This document shows positions 1 through 8,899 of a DNA stretch of 52,614 nucleotides, one piece after another. Positions within the stretch are counted from its first letter, which is position 1; each line of letters opens with the position of its first letter. Origin of the DNA: Rivularia sp. T60_A2020_040 (GTDB taxonomy: Bacteria; Cyanobacteriota; Cyanobacteriia; Cyanobacteriales; Nostocaceae); NCBI GenBank assembly GCA_015272215.1, contig JACYMD010000054.1:1-52614 (forward strand). The letters are read 5' to 3'. The notes beneath the pieces were generated by a model, which saw only the letters and a program-made list of their open reading frames with translations, was not told where the DNA came from and did no database searches. The translations under genes and the position numbers were made by a program.

Positions 1-374
1 CTATTCCCTTACATTCTAGCTGATATAATATCTAAATTTTCTTGCGTTTACCCTGAAATTATGATTAATTTAAAAAAAATCAAAAAATCTATTTTATTTG
101 ATATCGAAGCTTTTTATATCATCAATAATTATATTTTTTTCAACAGTAAAATTTAGTATTTATTGAATATTAAAGTGTCATATTTCACTATAGCGCTTTT
201 CAATTAGGTCAATACCAATAAAATTGGTAAAAATCGGGCGGACAGTACCCGTTCAATTACCTAAACTACGACAAAAATCACAGAAGTCGGGTTTTTTAGA
301 TAAATAAATATCCCTAACACGCTAATAACACTCATCAAAACCCGACTTCTTGCCCTTCCAACGTCTCTACAGAT
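1..374. other. AT-rich noncoding stretch at window start
   Basis: No convincing gene is visible in either strand. The left part is very AT-rich. The right part holds a dispersed inverted repeat (282-350) just downstream of the minus-strand gene that ends at 375. A gene ending or starting left of the window cannot be excluded. Confidence 0.6.
282..350. repeat. Dispersed inverted repeat, AGAAGTCGGG type, copy 1
   Basis: The left arm AGAAGTCGGGTTTTTT and the right arm AAAACCCGACTTCT are near-perfect reverse complements separated by about 40 bases. The same arms recur at 3823, 16793, 17544 and 27331. It lies directly 3' of the minus-strand gene at 375-884, where a stem followed by a T run could act as a terminator. 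The terminator role is inference; the repeat is seen directly. Confidence 0.8.
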
Positions 375-884
375 TTAAAACCTTAAACCCACACCACCCT
401 GAACTGAAACAGCAGTACCACTCTTATCACGATAAGCATCAAAAGCAATAATCGCATTACCAAAAATTACAGTGTTGCTATTAGGTACCATATAATCAAC
501 ACCGGGCTGTAAAGCAAAACTAATTTTGTTACCCACAGGGGAAGGCGTATCACCACCAGCCAAAACTAATCCAGCCCCTAAATAAGCATCAGTTTGCCAG
601 TTAAGGGGGACATCATAAGAAACCATAGGTACAACTGCGGTACTCTCACCGACTAAAGCTTGAGTACGGAAAGAGATGGGTGTCTCTAAAAGTTTATAGC
701 GGACAGCAAGAACTCCTCCTATTTGCGCTCCATCAGAGATACCAACAGTAGGTCCAACACCTACATAACTACCGTATGCAACTTGAGCTTGTGCAGGTTT
801 AGCCAATAGAGCTACACTCAAACCTGAAGTAAATAAAAATACGGAAGATAAACACTTAACACATTTCATTTTCTTACTTCCCAA
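375..884 (-). CDS. Secreted outer-membrane beta-barrel-like protein
   Basis: A 169-residue protein I cannot assign to a named family. Residues 1-33 look like a signal peptide: positive start, hydrophobic stretch, then the cleavage-like site AQA. The rest is rich in Gly and alternating hydrophobic residues (for example GVGPTVGISDG and GAGLVLAGGD) and ends in Phe, as many outer-membrane barrels do. This suggests a small barrel or barrel-like surface protein. A second possible start is Met6. It stands alone, between a hairpin on its 3' side and the short repeats near 958 on its 5' side. Confidence 0.6.
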   Translation of the reverse strand: MGSKKMKCVKCLSSVFLFTSGLSVALLAKPAQAQVAYGSYVGVGPTVGISDGAQIGGVLAVRYKLLETPISFRTQALVGESTAVVPMVSYDVPLNWQTDAYLGAGLVLAGGDTPSPVGNKISFALQPGVDYMVPNSNTVIFGNAIIAFDAYRDKSGTAVSVQGGVGLRF

Positions 885-957
885 ACAATTTTAGATTTTA
901 GATTTTAAATTTTGGATTTTAACAACGGATGCATTTGTCTAGAGTTAGGACTACCAA

Positions 958-983
958 AGTTAGGAGTTAGGAGTTAGGAGTTA
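958..983. repeat. Heptameric short tandem repeat (GAGTTAG)n
   Basis: Several tandem copies of a GAGTTAG heptamer, the class of short tandemly repeated repetitive sequence known from heterocystous cyanobacteria. It lies between two minus-strand genes. Similar arrays occur near 5028, 11223, 18951, 25605 and 25713. Confidence 0.8.
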
Positions 984-1014
984 TCTCCCCATCTCCCTAT
1001 CTCCCCATTCTGCC

Positions 1015-3171
1015 CTACGGACAAAAACGATTGTGGATACCTCCCTGAGTACAAATATAAGCTTTTTGTTTCTCATCTAAATTTTTCACTTGACTAAAAT
1101 CAACTCCTTTGACTACTGCGGATTGAGTTCTAGCAGCAGGAGTGTCAACAAATTGGTCTGCTGGATTTTGCTGTGCTGGGGAAAGTATTGTTCCTTGAAA
1201 ATCTGCTCCTGTTAAATTCGCACCCCGTAAATCTGCAAGACTCAGGTCAGCATTACTTAGATTGGCATACGAGAGGTTGGTAGAGCTTAAAATAGCACCA
1301 GTAAGTCGTGCAGCACTTAGATTAGCATTACTGAGATTAGCGCGGTCAAGATAAGCTGATGACAAGTCTGCTCCTTGCCATTCAGTTTTGATTAAATTCG
1401 CATTAGATAACTGTGTCCCGATCGCGATCGTCCGACCTAAACGAGCGCCGTATAAATCGGCATCATTCAACTTAGCTTCACCTAAATCTGCTCCTGTAAG
1501 GCTGGCATTTTCTAACACAGCACCGCGCAAATCGGCTCTTCCGAGTCTGGCGCTACTCAGATTTGCACCAACCAAACGTGCCGCTAATAGGTTAGCTTCA
1601 TTCAAATTTGCACCGCTCAAATTGGTACGAACCATCAAGACACGACTCAGATTAGCACGACTTAAATTGGCTTGTTTTAGCTCAGCTTGACTCAAATCGG
1701 TAATCCAATCATCATAAGTATCCCAACGACCATCTTCACCAGGTCCCCGGAAACGACTACCGCTGAAACTAGCTCGATCCAAATTTGCATACTTGAAATC
1801 AATTCCCCATAAATCAACTTTGTCTAATGACAAGCTGAATATAGAATTATTCCCAGAACCTTCATATTGAGACAATTTGGCACGGCTTAAGTCAATACCA
1901 TTGGTTTTGCCGTTATAAACCAATAAAATCTTATTAATTGCCTGCTGATTTGCATACAAACTTTTTTGTCGCAATTCCTTTTCTTGAGTCGCATTGCTAG
2001 CTGTAGAATCCAACTCACCTTCAAGTAAAATATTCATGTGCTTGAGTTCGGAAATAGCGGACGGACCAATACTCACCAAAGCTTGCTGAATAGTTTCTAA
2101 TAAAACTGGGTCGTTTTCTTTACCCAACAAACCAACTAAAAATTTAGTAGCCTGGGAATCTTTGAGCGTCCCTAAAGCTACAATTGTCCGCTGACGTTGT
2201 TGTTTAGTAGCTCCAGAGTTATCATCCAACTGCTGCTTGAGTGCTAAAAACTGCTTGCTGTTGTTTTGGTTAACTGCTTTTTGATTTTGCCTATTTTGAA
2301 GATAAACTTGAGTACCGACCAAAGTTGTCAATACACCAGCCATGCTCAACAGTGCTACTCCCAGTAAAGTCAGGCTGGGGTTTCGTCGCATCCAAGCCCA
2401 TAAATCCTTTTTTTGCTGTTGCTGGGGTGTAACTACAATTGATTCGATTGCTGCTTCTTCATCTCTGTGCATCCACCCAGAAAGATTCCTTGGATTGGCT
2501 AAAACTGAAGGTTCAAAAGGAATAGTGGCATCTATCGTATAAGTATCCGCAATTCTATCGTGAATTGAGCGACCTTGGCGCAACCAGGGGAAACCCATTG
2601 CTTCTGCAAACAACATCAACAATGCTAATAGCGTAAAAATACTCAGATGAGGAAATAATAAGGTATAGCGCCATAACATATAAGTAACGGACATCGGCAC
2701 ACCCCAGCGACTACCTTCTCGCAGCAAAACGGCTCCAAAACCTGGGGGTTGACCTTTTTGATTCACAACCTTAATGCCAAACCAACCCTTGGGAATGGTA
2801 CTCCCTGTTTTCCCTAGCAAATACCATTGCCAACAAGTAAGTGACAAGGGCGCTAATATTGCTACCGTCCACAAAAAATTAGTCGGCCATGCGACATTCC
2901 GAGTACCATAACTTATGGGTAAAGCCAAAGGATAGGCTACTGTTCTTTCAGCCGCAACCAATACAGGATTGAGTGGTACCCGCTCGATATTAGTTTTAGT
3001 GTTGATATACCCACCAATCCCAAAAGGTACTGCACCACTAACGACACAAAGCGTGATTTCCGCTACCCAAGCCGCAACCCGCCGCGAAGAAAGCGAAAGC
3101 GTACTGGTTTTTCGGGGTTGCTTTGGCTGTCTCAATTGATTCCCACTTCTCCTCACTGTTGGAGTTGTCAT
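1015..3171 (-). CDS. RDD membrane domain fused to HEAT-like and pentapeptide repeats
   Basis: A 718-residue three-part protein. Residues about 28-215 look like an RDD domain: an early Arg (RRVAAWVAEI), hydrophobic segments near 34-54, 93-119 and 163-190, and a closing HDRIADT motif. Another hydrophobic segment lies at about 266-290. Residues about 325-385 resemble one or two HEAT-like helical pairs (RTIVALGTLKD, LLETIQQALVSIG). From about 423 to 668 it is a long run of A(D/N)Lxx pentapeptide repeats, which fold as a right-handed beta helix. The likely picture is a membrane anchor presenting a soluble scaffold. RDD proteins are sometimes transport-related, but substrate and partner are unknown. 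It starts at ATG 3171. Confidence 0.85.
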   Translation of the reverse strand: MTTPTVRRSGNQLRQPKQPRKTSTLSLSSRRVAAWVAEITLCVVSGAVPFGIGGYINTKTNIERVPLNPVLVAAERTVAYPLALPISYGTRNVAWPTNFLWTVAILAPLSLTCWQWYLLGKTGSTIPKGWFGIKVVNQKGQPPGFGAVLLREGSRWGVPMSVTYMLWRYTLLFPHLSIFTLLALLMLFAEAMGFPWLRQGRSIHDRIADTYTIDATIPFEPSVLANPRNLSGWMHRDEEAAIESIVVTPQQQQKKDLWAWMRRNPSLTLLGVALLSMAGVLTTLVGTQVYLQNRQNQKAVNQNNSKQFLALKQQLDDNSGATKQQRQRTIVALGTLKDSQATKFLVGLLGKENDPVLLETIQQALVSIGPSAISELKHMNILLEGELDSTASNATQEKELRQKSLYANQQAINKILLVYNGKTNGIDLSRAKLSQYEGSGNNSIFSLSLDKVDLWGIDFKYANLDRASFSGSRFRGPGEDGRWDTYDDWITDLSQAELKQANLSRANLSRVLMVRTNLSGANLNEANLLAARLVGANLSSARLGRADLRGAVLENASLTGADLGEAKLNDADLYGARLGRTIAIGTQLSNANLIKTEWQGADLSSAYLDRANLSNANLSAARLTGAILSSTNLSYANLSNADLSLADLRGANLTGADFQGTILSPAQQNPADQFVDTPAARTQSAVVKGVDFSQVKNLDEKQKAYICTQGGIHNRFCP

Positions 3172-3241
3172 TTACCTTGTTCCCTATAAATTAATTTCTA
3201 CGCAAAAAAGTTTGCGTAGGTAGAAATAAATTATTCTTTTA

Positions 3242-3589
3242 CTATTCTTTTACTTGAGGACTGTTGCCAGCTACGAAAAAATTGTATCCAAGGTAAACTA
3301 ATCCTGCCAGTAATGCCATACTTATAACAGAAGCAATTAGTTTCAACGCTGCTTGTAAGATAGCAAACCCCATTAAAAATCCTACAGCCAAAACTATTAA
3401 CTTTGCCAAATTTGGTAAATGCCAAAACCAACCGATAGTTTTGATTATGTAGTAAGGAACACTAGTATGATTCAATTTAGACGTTGGTAAAATTGTTGAG
3501 CAGGCAACTTCTATTGAGTCCGAATCAATTTCTGTGACTAGCTTCTGGAGGTGATACTCCTTTAGATTTTCTTCACTTTGAGGGTTCAT
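3242..3589 (-). CDS. Small hypothetical membrane protein
   Basis: A 115-residue protein of unrecognised family. The N-terminal half is polar. Residues about 62-105 are strongly hydrophobic (LIVLAVGFLMGFAILQAALKL then IASVISMALLAGLVYLGYNF), fitting two membrane helices. It lies 70 bases upstream of the RDD protein on the same strand, so cotranscription is possible. A second overlapping frame at 3231-3431 is its shadow. It is probably real because of the clean two-helix pattern and ordinary spacing. Confidence 0.55.
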   Translation of the reverse strand: MNPQSEENLKEYHLQKLVTEIDSDSIEVACSTILPTSKLNHTSVPYYIIKTIGWFWHLPNLAKLIVLAVGFLMGFAILQAALKLIASVISMALLAGLVYLGYNFFVAGNSPQVKE

Positions 3590-3979
3590 TAATATTTTCT
3601 ACCTTAGCTAGAAAAATGCCATATAAATAAATAAACTTATATACCGTTTTTGGCGATATGTATGTGATTTTATCTAATATTAAATGTGTTTAATCCAACT
3701 ATATATTGCATAAAATAATTATTTTATACACCATTTTACTTACAGATATCATATAGCTTAAGAATATATAGTTTAATATTTATTCACATTCTCAATTAAA
3801 AATTTATCGAACTGGTTGTGTGAGAAGTCGGATTTTTACGTTAAATATCTCTTACATAACACAATCATCCTAAAAACCCCACGAATGATTCAAGGAACAG
3901 ATCATAATTGTCCTTGTCAATTTGATTAAATATGATGTTTATGCATACGGCTCTATTAACTTTAGGAGCATAATCCACA
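3590..3979. other. Intergenic region with degenerate hairpin repeat
   Basis: This AT-rich gap separates divergently transcribed genes and should contain both promoters. At 3823-3885 there is a degenerate copy of the AGAAGTCGGG inverted repeat: the left arm reads AGAAGTCGGATTTTT and the right arm has decayed. No gene is seen. Confidence 0.6.
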
Positions 3980-4420
3980 ATGAAAATACCTACTTTAATT
4001 CAATTTGCTCCTATCCTTTTGACGATCAGCTTGATTGCGATCGGCATACAACTAGTCCAAGCCGAAGTTATACAGATTAAACCAGATTTTCAACCAGATC
4101 CGTTAATTCTAAGTGGTAAATCTGGAGGAACTCAAAAAACTAATTGTGGTAACATTAGCACTCAACCCAATCGCGTGATTGAAGTTACACAATCATTACC
4201 TTATTTACGGTTGACAGTAGAAAGTCAAGGAAACCCAACACTGTTAATCGATGGTCCGGAAGGTCGTTTCTGTGTATTAGCAGATAGTTACTCCCAAAAT
4301 AGACCAGAAATTTCTGGATATTGGGCATCAGGTCAATACTCCCTATATATAGGCGAATTGACTAAACAGCAGCATACATACACCCTATCAATATCCAAAC
4401 AGAAAATGCCACAAAAATAG
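3980..4420 (+). CDS. Hypothetical secreted protein
   Basis: A 146-residue protein with an N-terminal signal peptide (hydrophobic 8-27, cleavage-like VQA at 26-28). The mature part contains a Cys near 56 and another near 97 that could pair, and a C-terminal segment of the type SGYWASGQYSLYIGE that resembles small beta-sandwich domains of periplasmic cyanobacterial proteins. I cannot name a function. The start ATG 3980 has a purine-rich AGGAG-like sequence 10 bases upstream (3964-3968), which supports it. Confidence 0.65.
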   Translation: MKIPTLIQFAPILLTISLIAIGIQLVQAEVIQIKPDFQPDPLILSGKSGGTQKTNCGNISTQPNRVIEVTQSLPYLRLTVESQGNPTLLIDGPEGRFCVLADSYSQNRPEISGYWASGQYSLYIGELTKQQHTYTLSISKQKMPQK

Positions 4421-4496
4421 CTAAATGTCAAGATTATATAATTTTGGATTTTAGATTTTAGATTTTAGATTGTAGTTTAAGGCACCTTTAATTGAG

Positions 4497-4925
4497 TTAA
4501 TCTTCAATTGATTTTGCTGGTACTTCTACAGCCGTCACGTCAATAGTACCTTCGGGAGTGAAGCGTTTGAGAGTTCTATTTTCCACTAGCAACTTCTCGC
4601 CGCAGCTAGGACATTGTAACTGAGTATTGTTTAAACCTGTAATCTCTGTTCCGCAAACCGGACAGTTTTCAGCAATCAAATTACGTTGTAACCACCAGCG
4701 AAACCCGAAAAACGCCAAAATGGGTGCTAAAAACAGCAACCCAAGAATAATTAAGAACGAATTTACCAACCAACCCAAGCCCAATGTACCTAGCAACCAA
4801 GCAATTGCTAACAAGGTGAGCCAAGGACGTAGATAATACAGATTCGATTGAAAGGATTTAAAGCTCATTTTTAAATTTATCTTTAATTTATCCAAGTCTC
4901 TTTCTAGGATAGCGAGTTTATCCAA
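4497..4925 (-). CDS. Membrane protein with C-terminal zinc ribbon
   Basis: A 142-residue protein. Two hydrophobic segments at about 35-56 and 57-76 form a likely membrane hairpin. A zinc ribbon follows, with Cys88-x2-Cys91 (CPVCG) and Cys105-x2-Cys108 (CPSCG). The last 30 residues are polar. Such proteins are common and uncharacterised in cyanobacteria; a structural or regulatory role at the membrane is only a guess. The 3' flank carries tandem copies of ATTTTAG near 4441-4472. Confidence 0.7.
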   Translation of the reverse strand: MDKLAILERDLDKLKINLKMSFKSFQSNLYYLRPWLTLLAIAWLLGTLGLGWLVNSFLIILGLLFLAPILAFFGFRWWLQRNLIAENCPVCGTEITGLNNTQLQCPSCGEKLLVENRTLKRFTPEGTIDVTAVEVPAKSIED

Positions 4926-5027
4926 TACTCAAGAGTGAATAATCAAAAATTAAACTTTTAATCACGGGACTTTTGGGACAAGGTGACAAGGAGACAAGGA
5001 GAAAATAATTATTAACTTTTAACTCCT

Positions 5028-5059
5028 AACTGTCAACTGTCAACTGTCAACTGTCAACT
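5028..5059. repeat. Heptameric short tandem repeat (CAACTGT)n
   Basis: Tandem CAACTGT heptamers run into the 3' end of the glycosyltransferase gene at 5047, so that gene's last codons and its stop are made of repeat sequence. Confidence 0.85.
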
Positions 5060-6252
5060 AACTCCTCACTGCTTTTAATTGTCGATAAAAACTGCTGTTG
5101 CAAGCGTTTTTGAAAGGCTTCTATACCGAATGATGAAAGAGCTTCTTTTCTTAACCATTCTCCGTTACACCGTGGATCATCTCCTGTGAGAATTTCGATG
5201 CAAGCTGCTGCTACAGCATCGCGATCGCGGTGTGGTACTCGCCATCCTAGTTTACCATTTTGTAATGGGTCAGCCGAACCATCTGCATCGCCAGATAGTA
5301 CGGGTACTCCGCAAGCCATTGCTTCCAAATAAACAATGCCAAAGCCCTCCTGAGAAGGCATAATATAAGCATCGGCAAGACGATAATGTTCCACTAATTC
5401 TTCTGTAGGAACGAATCCAGCAAAGATAACTCGGTCTTGTACTCCCAAATCTTCTGCTAACTGTGCTAAGCGGGGTTGATCGTCTCCACGTCCAATTACT
5501 AAATACTTGACTTCGGGGAAAACTTCGGCAATTTGCGATAATGCCCGAATTGTCACATCTACCCCTTTATAAATATCACCAGACCACAATCGCGTTACGC
5601 TCATCAACACTTTTGCTCCTCTCAAACCATAACGTTCTACTAAATCTGCTGATTTTTGTCCTGGAGTAAAGCGATCGCCATTAACACAGCAAGGTAAAAT
5701 TTTAATTTTATCGGTATTTAAATTATTGGCACTACTAGCAATTTTACGAGTATAGTGGCTTACTGTCCAAATTTGCGAAGCCTTTTGTAGATTGGCTTTA
5801 GTTAATTTTGGTAAAGGTTGCCACACTTCTTTACCGTGAGTCATTACTGTATAAGGAATTCCCAAAGGTTGGCACAACATCCCAACTAAAGGTGCTAAAT
5901 AAACATGACCGCAAAATACATGATCCGGACGTTGGTGAATCAAACGGTTTAATAATGCCCAAGTCATTCTCGCTCGTCCCATTTGAGAAGACTTTGTTTG
6001 AAAATAATGAAATTGCAATCGTTCTGATTCAAACGGATTTACACAACTTTTTGCATCTCGCAGTAAAAATACTTCCGCTTTTATCGATTCTGGTAATGTC
6101 TCATAAGCTCGAAATACATCTTTTACATAAGATTGAATTCCTCCTTCGCGGGAAAATATTTCCAAAAAAACGAAGATGTGATTGAGATTTTTAGGATGTT
6201 TACTTTTGATTAAGTTTAAATGATTTTTTTTATCTATTTTGTTAAGTAACAT
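5047..6252 (-). CDS. Family 4 glycosyltransferase
   Basis: A 401-residue GT-B enzyme of the GT4 type, transferring a sugar from a nucleotide-activated donor. The N-terminal domain has the Gly-rich acceptor loop (REGGIQSYV, 35-43). The C-terminal donor domain has VTRLW (219-223), GRGDDQP (254-260), GFVPTEEL (279-286) and the E-x7-E element EGFGIVYLE with Glu302 and Glu310. The start ATG 6252 is preceded by GAGGAAT, a good ribosome site. It stands alone, so the product (exopolysaccharide or other glycan) is unknown. Its extreme C-terminus, LVDS, is encoded by an invading heptamer repeat. Confidence 0.88.
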   Translation of the reverse strand: MLLNKIDKKNHLNLIKSKHPKNLNHIFVFLEIFSREGGIQSYVKDVFRAYETLPESIKAEVFLLRDAKSCVNPFESERLQFHYFQTKSSQMGRARMTWALLNRLIHQRPDHVFCGHVYLAPLVGMLCQPLGIPYTVMTHGKEVWQPLPKLTKANLQKASQIWTVSHYTRKIASSANNLNTDKIKILPCCVNGDRFTPGQKSADLVERYGLRGAKVLMSVTRLWSGDIYKGVDVTIRALSQIAEVFPEVKYLVIGRGDDQPRLAQLAEDLGVQDRVIFAGFVPTEELVEHYRLADAYIMPSQEGFGIVYLEAMACGVPVLSGDADGSADPLQNGKLGWRVPHRDRDAVAAACIEILTGDDPRCNGEWLRKEALSSFGIEAFQKRLQQQFLSTIKSSEELVDS

Positions 6253-6934
6253 TTTTATATTCCTCTGCTCAGTACTGAGGATGATGTTAATCCACGATTT
6301 AATCTAAAGAATATGAGTTCCATTAGTTGATAACTGAGTTTAATTAAGAATTTTTGAAAATAATTGCGATATTCAAACATGATTATTTTATTTAAGGCAA
6401 TTTTGACTGTAATTTTTTTCATTATTTAAAAAATCACCATCCAAAGCATGATCAACCACACTCATACCTAAGTGGAAGCAATTTTTGACTCTGGCTGTCA
6501 ATTTTAACAAAGATAGCACTGTAACTTTAATGCTGTGTATACGGTATTAATCTGTTTATTTTATACATTTATTTACAATTATTAGCAACTGTAAAAATTC
6601 CTTGAAATTTGAGTTGAGTTTGAGCTAAAAATTATTGAATATTTCACACATCTCTGGAAAAAATTGAGAGATTGGGCGTATTACCAGGTCTCTACAAGGA
6701 TTTTAAGTAAATCATAATTAATTTCGAGATATGTATTTTATATAGATACACAGAAGCGACTTGTGCATTGACTCCTAAATAGAGTTGAATATAGGAGAAA
6801 CACAGGCAACTAAAAGTAAAACAGAATAAGTAGCGATTAAATTTTAATTACATCGGTTTTCACCAAAATTGAGAGTTAATTGAGTCGGCTTTCTAACTAA
6901 CAGAGAAATTTTCTATATGTAAGACTATTTGCGA
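6253..6934. other. Noncoding region between two minus-strand genes
   Basis: About 680 AT-rich bases with no convincing reading frame, no hairpin repeat of the families seen elsewhere and no tRNA. It should hold the promoter of the glycosyltransferase. I see nothing else I can support. Confidence 0.5.
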
Positions 6935-7375
6935 TTAATTTTCCTGCTTACCATACTTGACGATGAGCAAACAATTTCTACCATCTGTATCCCGTTCGTA
7001 AACAACTTGATCTGCTAATCGTCGTAATAGAAACCACCCATACCCTCCTACTTGTAGAGTACCGGGTTCTGGTTCGGCTATGGCATCTGGATTAAATGGT
7101 TTACCGTAATCCCAGATTCTAATTTCTAGTTTGTCATTCCACAGTAAAACATCAATATCAATGTTTGTTTCTGGTGGTAAAGCTTGATGTGCATGACGAA
7201 CAGCATTAGTAAAGCCCTCAGCTAATGCTAGATTAAGTCGATACTGTTGACTTTCGAGCCAACTAAGCCCAGACAAATTACGTAGACAGAATTGTTCAAA
7301 CCATTGTTGTACCTGGTTTAGAAGCTTTAGTTCGCTCTTAACCGTCAGATGGTCTTGCTCCACAATTGCTAGCAT
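6935..7375 (-). CDS. Anti-sigma-type serine kinase / HATPase protein
   Basis: A 146-residue stand-alone GHKL ATP-binding domain of the RsbW/SpoIIAB type. The N box is LALAEGFTNAVRHAH with Asn57, the G1 box is WDYGKPFNP with Asp89 and Gly91, and the G2 box is GGYGWFLLRRLAD at 110-122. Family members phosphorylate an anti-anti-sigma partner or sequester a sigma factor; in cyanobacteria they often work with PP2C phosphatases and STAS proteins. No such partner is next to it, so its target is unknown. It is cytoplasmic, with no membrane segment. Confidence 0.85.
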   Translation of the reverse strand: MLAIVEQDHLTVKSELKLLNQVQQWFEQFCLRNLSGLSWLESQQYRLNLALAEGFTNAVRHAHQALPPETNIDIDVLLWNDKLEIRIWDYGKPFNPDAIAEPEPGTLQVGGYGWFLLRRLADQVVYERDTDGRNCLLIVKYGKQEN

Positions 7376-7463
7376 TGACCTTGACTTAAATATAGGTGGA
7401 TTATTTTTACTTACATCTTTTATAGTTTATAAACTTTCGATTTTGAAATTTGATTTGTTGTTC

Positions 7464-7643
7464 TTAATTAAAAAAATCCCAGAGATAACCTAAATTTAAA
7501 CTATAACTAATCTGCTTAACTGCATCTTTAAGTTGACGAAGATTTGGGATGTTACTTATGTTACCACGTATTTTACCACCTTCCACTATACCTGACCAGG
7601 CGATAGTTTGGCGATTGGGCAATACGATATTATTCCCAAGAAC
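7464..7643 (-). pseudogene. C-terminal fragment of an unrecognised protein
   Basis: On the minus strand a 59-codon open stretch (reading LGNNIVLPNRQ, then WSGIVEGGKIRGNISN, ending GYLWDFFN and TAA) is bounded upstream by a TAG at 7644-7646 and has no good start codon. Its composition is protein-like rather than random. It is probably the end of a larger gene whose front has been lost. I do not recognise the family. Confidence 0.4.
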
Positions 7644-7887
7644 CTATTTTTTTGTCTGAGTTTTTGAAAATATCTAAAAATCAAATTTAGTCTGTAATGC
7701 CCGCAGTATCAAGTTTATAGGATATTTGACAATTATTGTATTTGACTCGCATTTGATTATAACCTGATGCATCGAAATCTCAGAAACTGGGATTACTGTA
7801 TTTTTTGAACTTTTAAAGTTTATTTGAATTTTAAATAATTATTTAATCTGAGAAGAGGGCAAGAGCGTAAGTTTAATTAAAATTAAC

Positions 7888-7956
7888 GCCTGTTGGAGTT
7901 TCTCAGAAGTACATACATATCAATAAGTACTTTCTAGAGAAACCCCACAGACGTTA
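7888..7956. repeat. Long imperfect hairpin downstream of petD
   Basis: The arms TAACGCCTGTTGGAGTTTCT and AGAGAAACCCCACAGACGTT are imperfect reverse complements over about 29 bases, with AGAAGTAC and GTACTTTCT continuing the stem inward. It sits next to the structured remnant at 7980-8330 and may be the end of the same mobile element. Confidence 0.65.
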
Positions 7957-7979
7957 GAACAAGTCCTGATTAACTAAGT

Positions 7980-8330
7980 GAACTACCTACACTGACCGTT
8001 CGTACAGTGTAGGCTTCCCAATTCATCGGGAACAGCCTTTAAAACTCCATAGCTTTATTGGTCTTACATTCCCTCCAAGGGCAGGAGTCCTTGTTCCCAA
8101 GACCCAAATCTTGTACCCTGAGCGAAGCCGAAGGATTATCTTGCAACATATACCTTAAAGCTCGTGGTTTTCGCTTATGGCATTGATGGTCAAGTTGATT
8201 GTATTTTACCATACTTTGTTCGTCTCGTCGTCGCAGTCTTCCCGATTTTCGTGCTTGCCAAATATGGTCAGACTACACTCCTCGCCTCACTCGCAATTCA
8301 TCTCACACTTCCGCTTCGCGGTAAGACGTG
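7980..8330 (-). mobile_element. Structured element remnant, possibly IS605-type right end
   Basis: A stretch with several stems and a base composition unlike its neighbours. On the minus strand it contains TTCCC/GGGAA (about 8015-8035), then the strong stem CCTACACTG/CAGTGTAGG (7986-8014 on the plus strand), then TAGTTCAC. Short open stretches with protein-like composition occur but are broken by stops in every frame. A stem followed by a short conserved tail recalls the omega-RNA 3' ends of TnpB elements. This is a hypothesis; the region could be another structured RNA or a decayed insertion. Confidence 0.4.
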
Positions 8331-8354
8331 AGCCTTCTTGCTGTTAAAGGTAAT

Positions 8355-8837
8355 TTAGAACAGTCCTAAAGTAAGAGACTTATCTAAGGGCAGGGTAGCA
8401 CCGATACCCAAATAAATTGTTACCAAAGTCCCGATGAGGAATACGGTAGTAGCAACAGGACGACGGAAAGGGTTTTGGAACTTGTTAACGTTCTCAATAA
8501 AGGGAACAAGAATTAATCCCAGAGGTACAGAAGCCATTGCTAACACTCCCAAAAGCTTGTTAGGAAGCGAACGCAAAATTTGGAAAACCGGGTACAAATA
8601 CCACTCAGGTAAAATTTCTAAAGGTGTTGCAAAAGGATTTGCTGGTTCTCCTGTCATTGCAGGATCTAACACTGCAAGAGCCACGATACAAGCGAAAGAA
8701 CCCATAATTACAATGGGGAAAACGTAGAGCAAGTCATTGGGCCAAGCAGGTTCACCATAATAATTGTGACCCATGCCTTTTGCCAATTTAGCTCTTAATT
8801 GTGGATCGCTTAGATCCGGTTTTTTAACTGTTGCCAT
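8355..8837 (-). CDS. petD: Cytochrome b6f complex subunit IV
   Basis: This 160-residue protein has the full normal length of PetD, the three-helix subunit IV that with cytochrome b6 forms the core of the b6f complex in the thylakoid membrane. The quinol-oxidation site motif PEWY is present at 77-80, followed by the expected SLPNK stretch. It lies 62 bases after petB on the same strand, the usual petB-petD operon order. The start ATG 8837 is preceded by a purine-rich GAGGAACAC. Confidence 0.97.
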   Translation of the reverse strand: MATVKKPDLSDPQLRAKLAKGMGHNYYGEPAWPNDLLYVFPIVIMGSFACIVALAVLDPAMTGEPANPFATPLEILPEWYLYPVFQILRSLPNKLLGVLAMASVPLGLILVPFIENVNKFQNPFRRPVATTVFLIGTLVTIYLGIGATLPLDKSLTLGLF

Positions 8838-8899
8838 TTCTTAAGTGTTCCTCTGCTTCAATTTAATATTGTGAGAAATATTGTGAGATTTTACTCGAA

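Noticed and set aside
1388..1690. 100-codon plus-strand frame inside the pentapeptide gene
   Set aside because: It is the mirror of the repeated pentapeptide codons on the opposite strand; its Lys/Ala-rich periodicity is a shadow.
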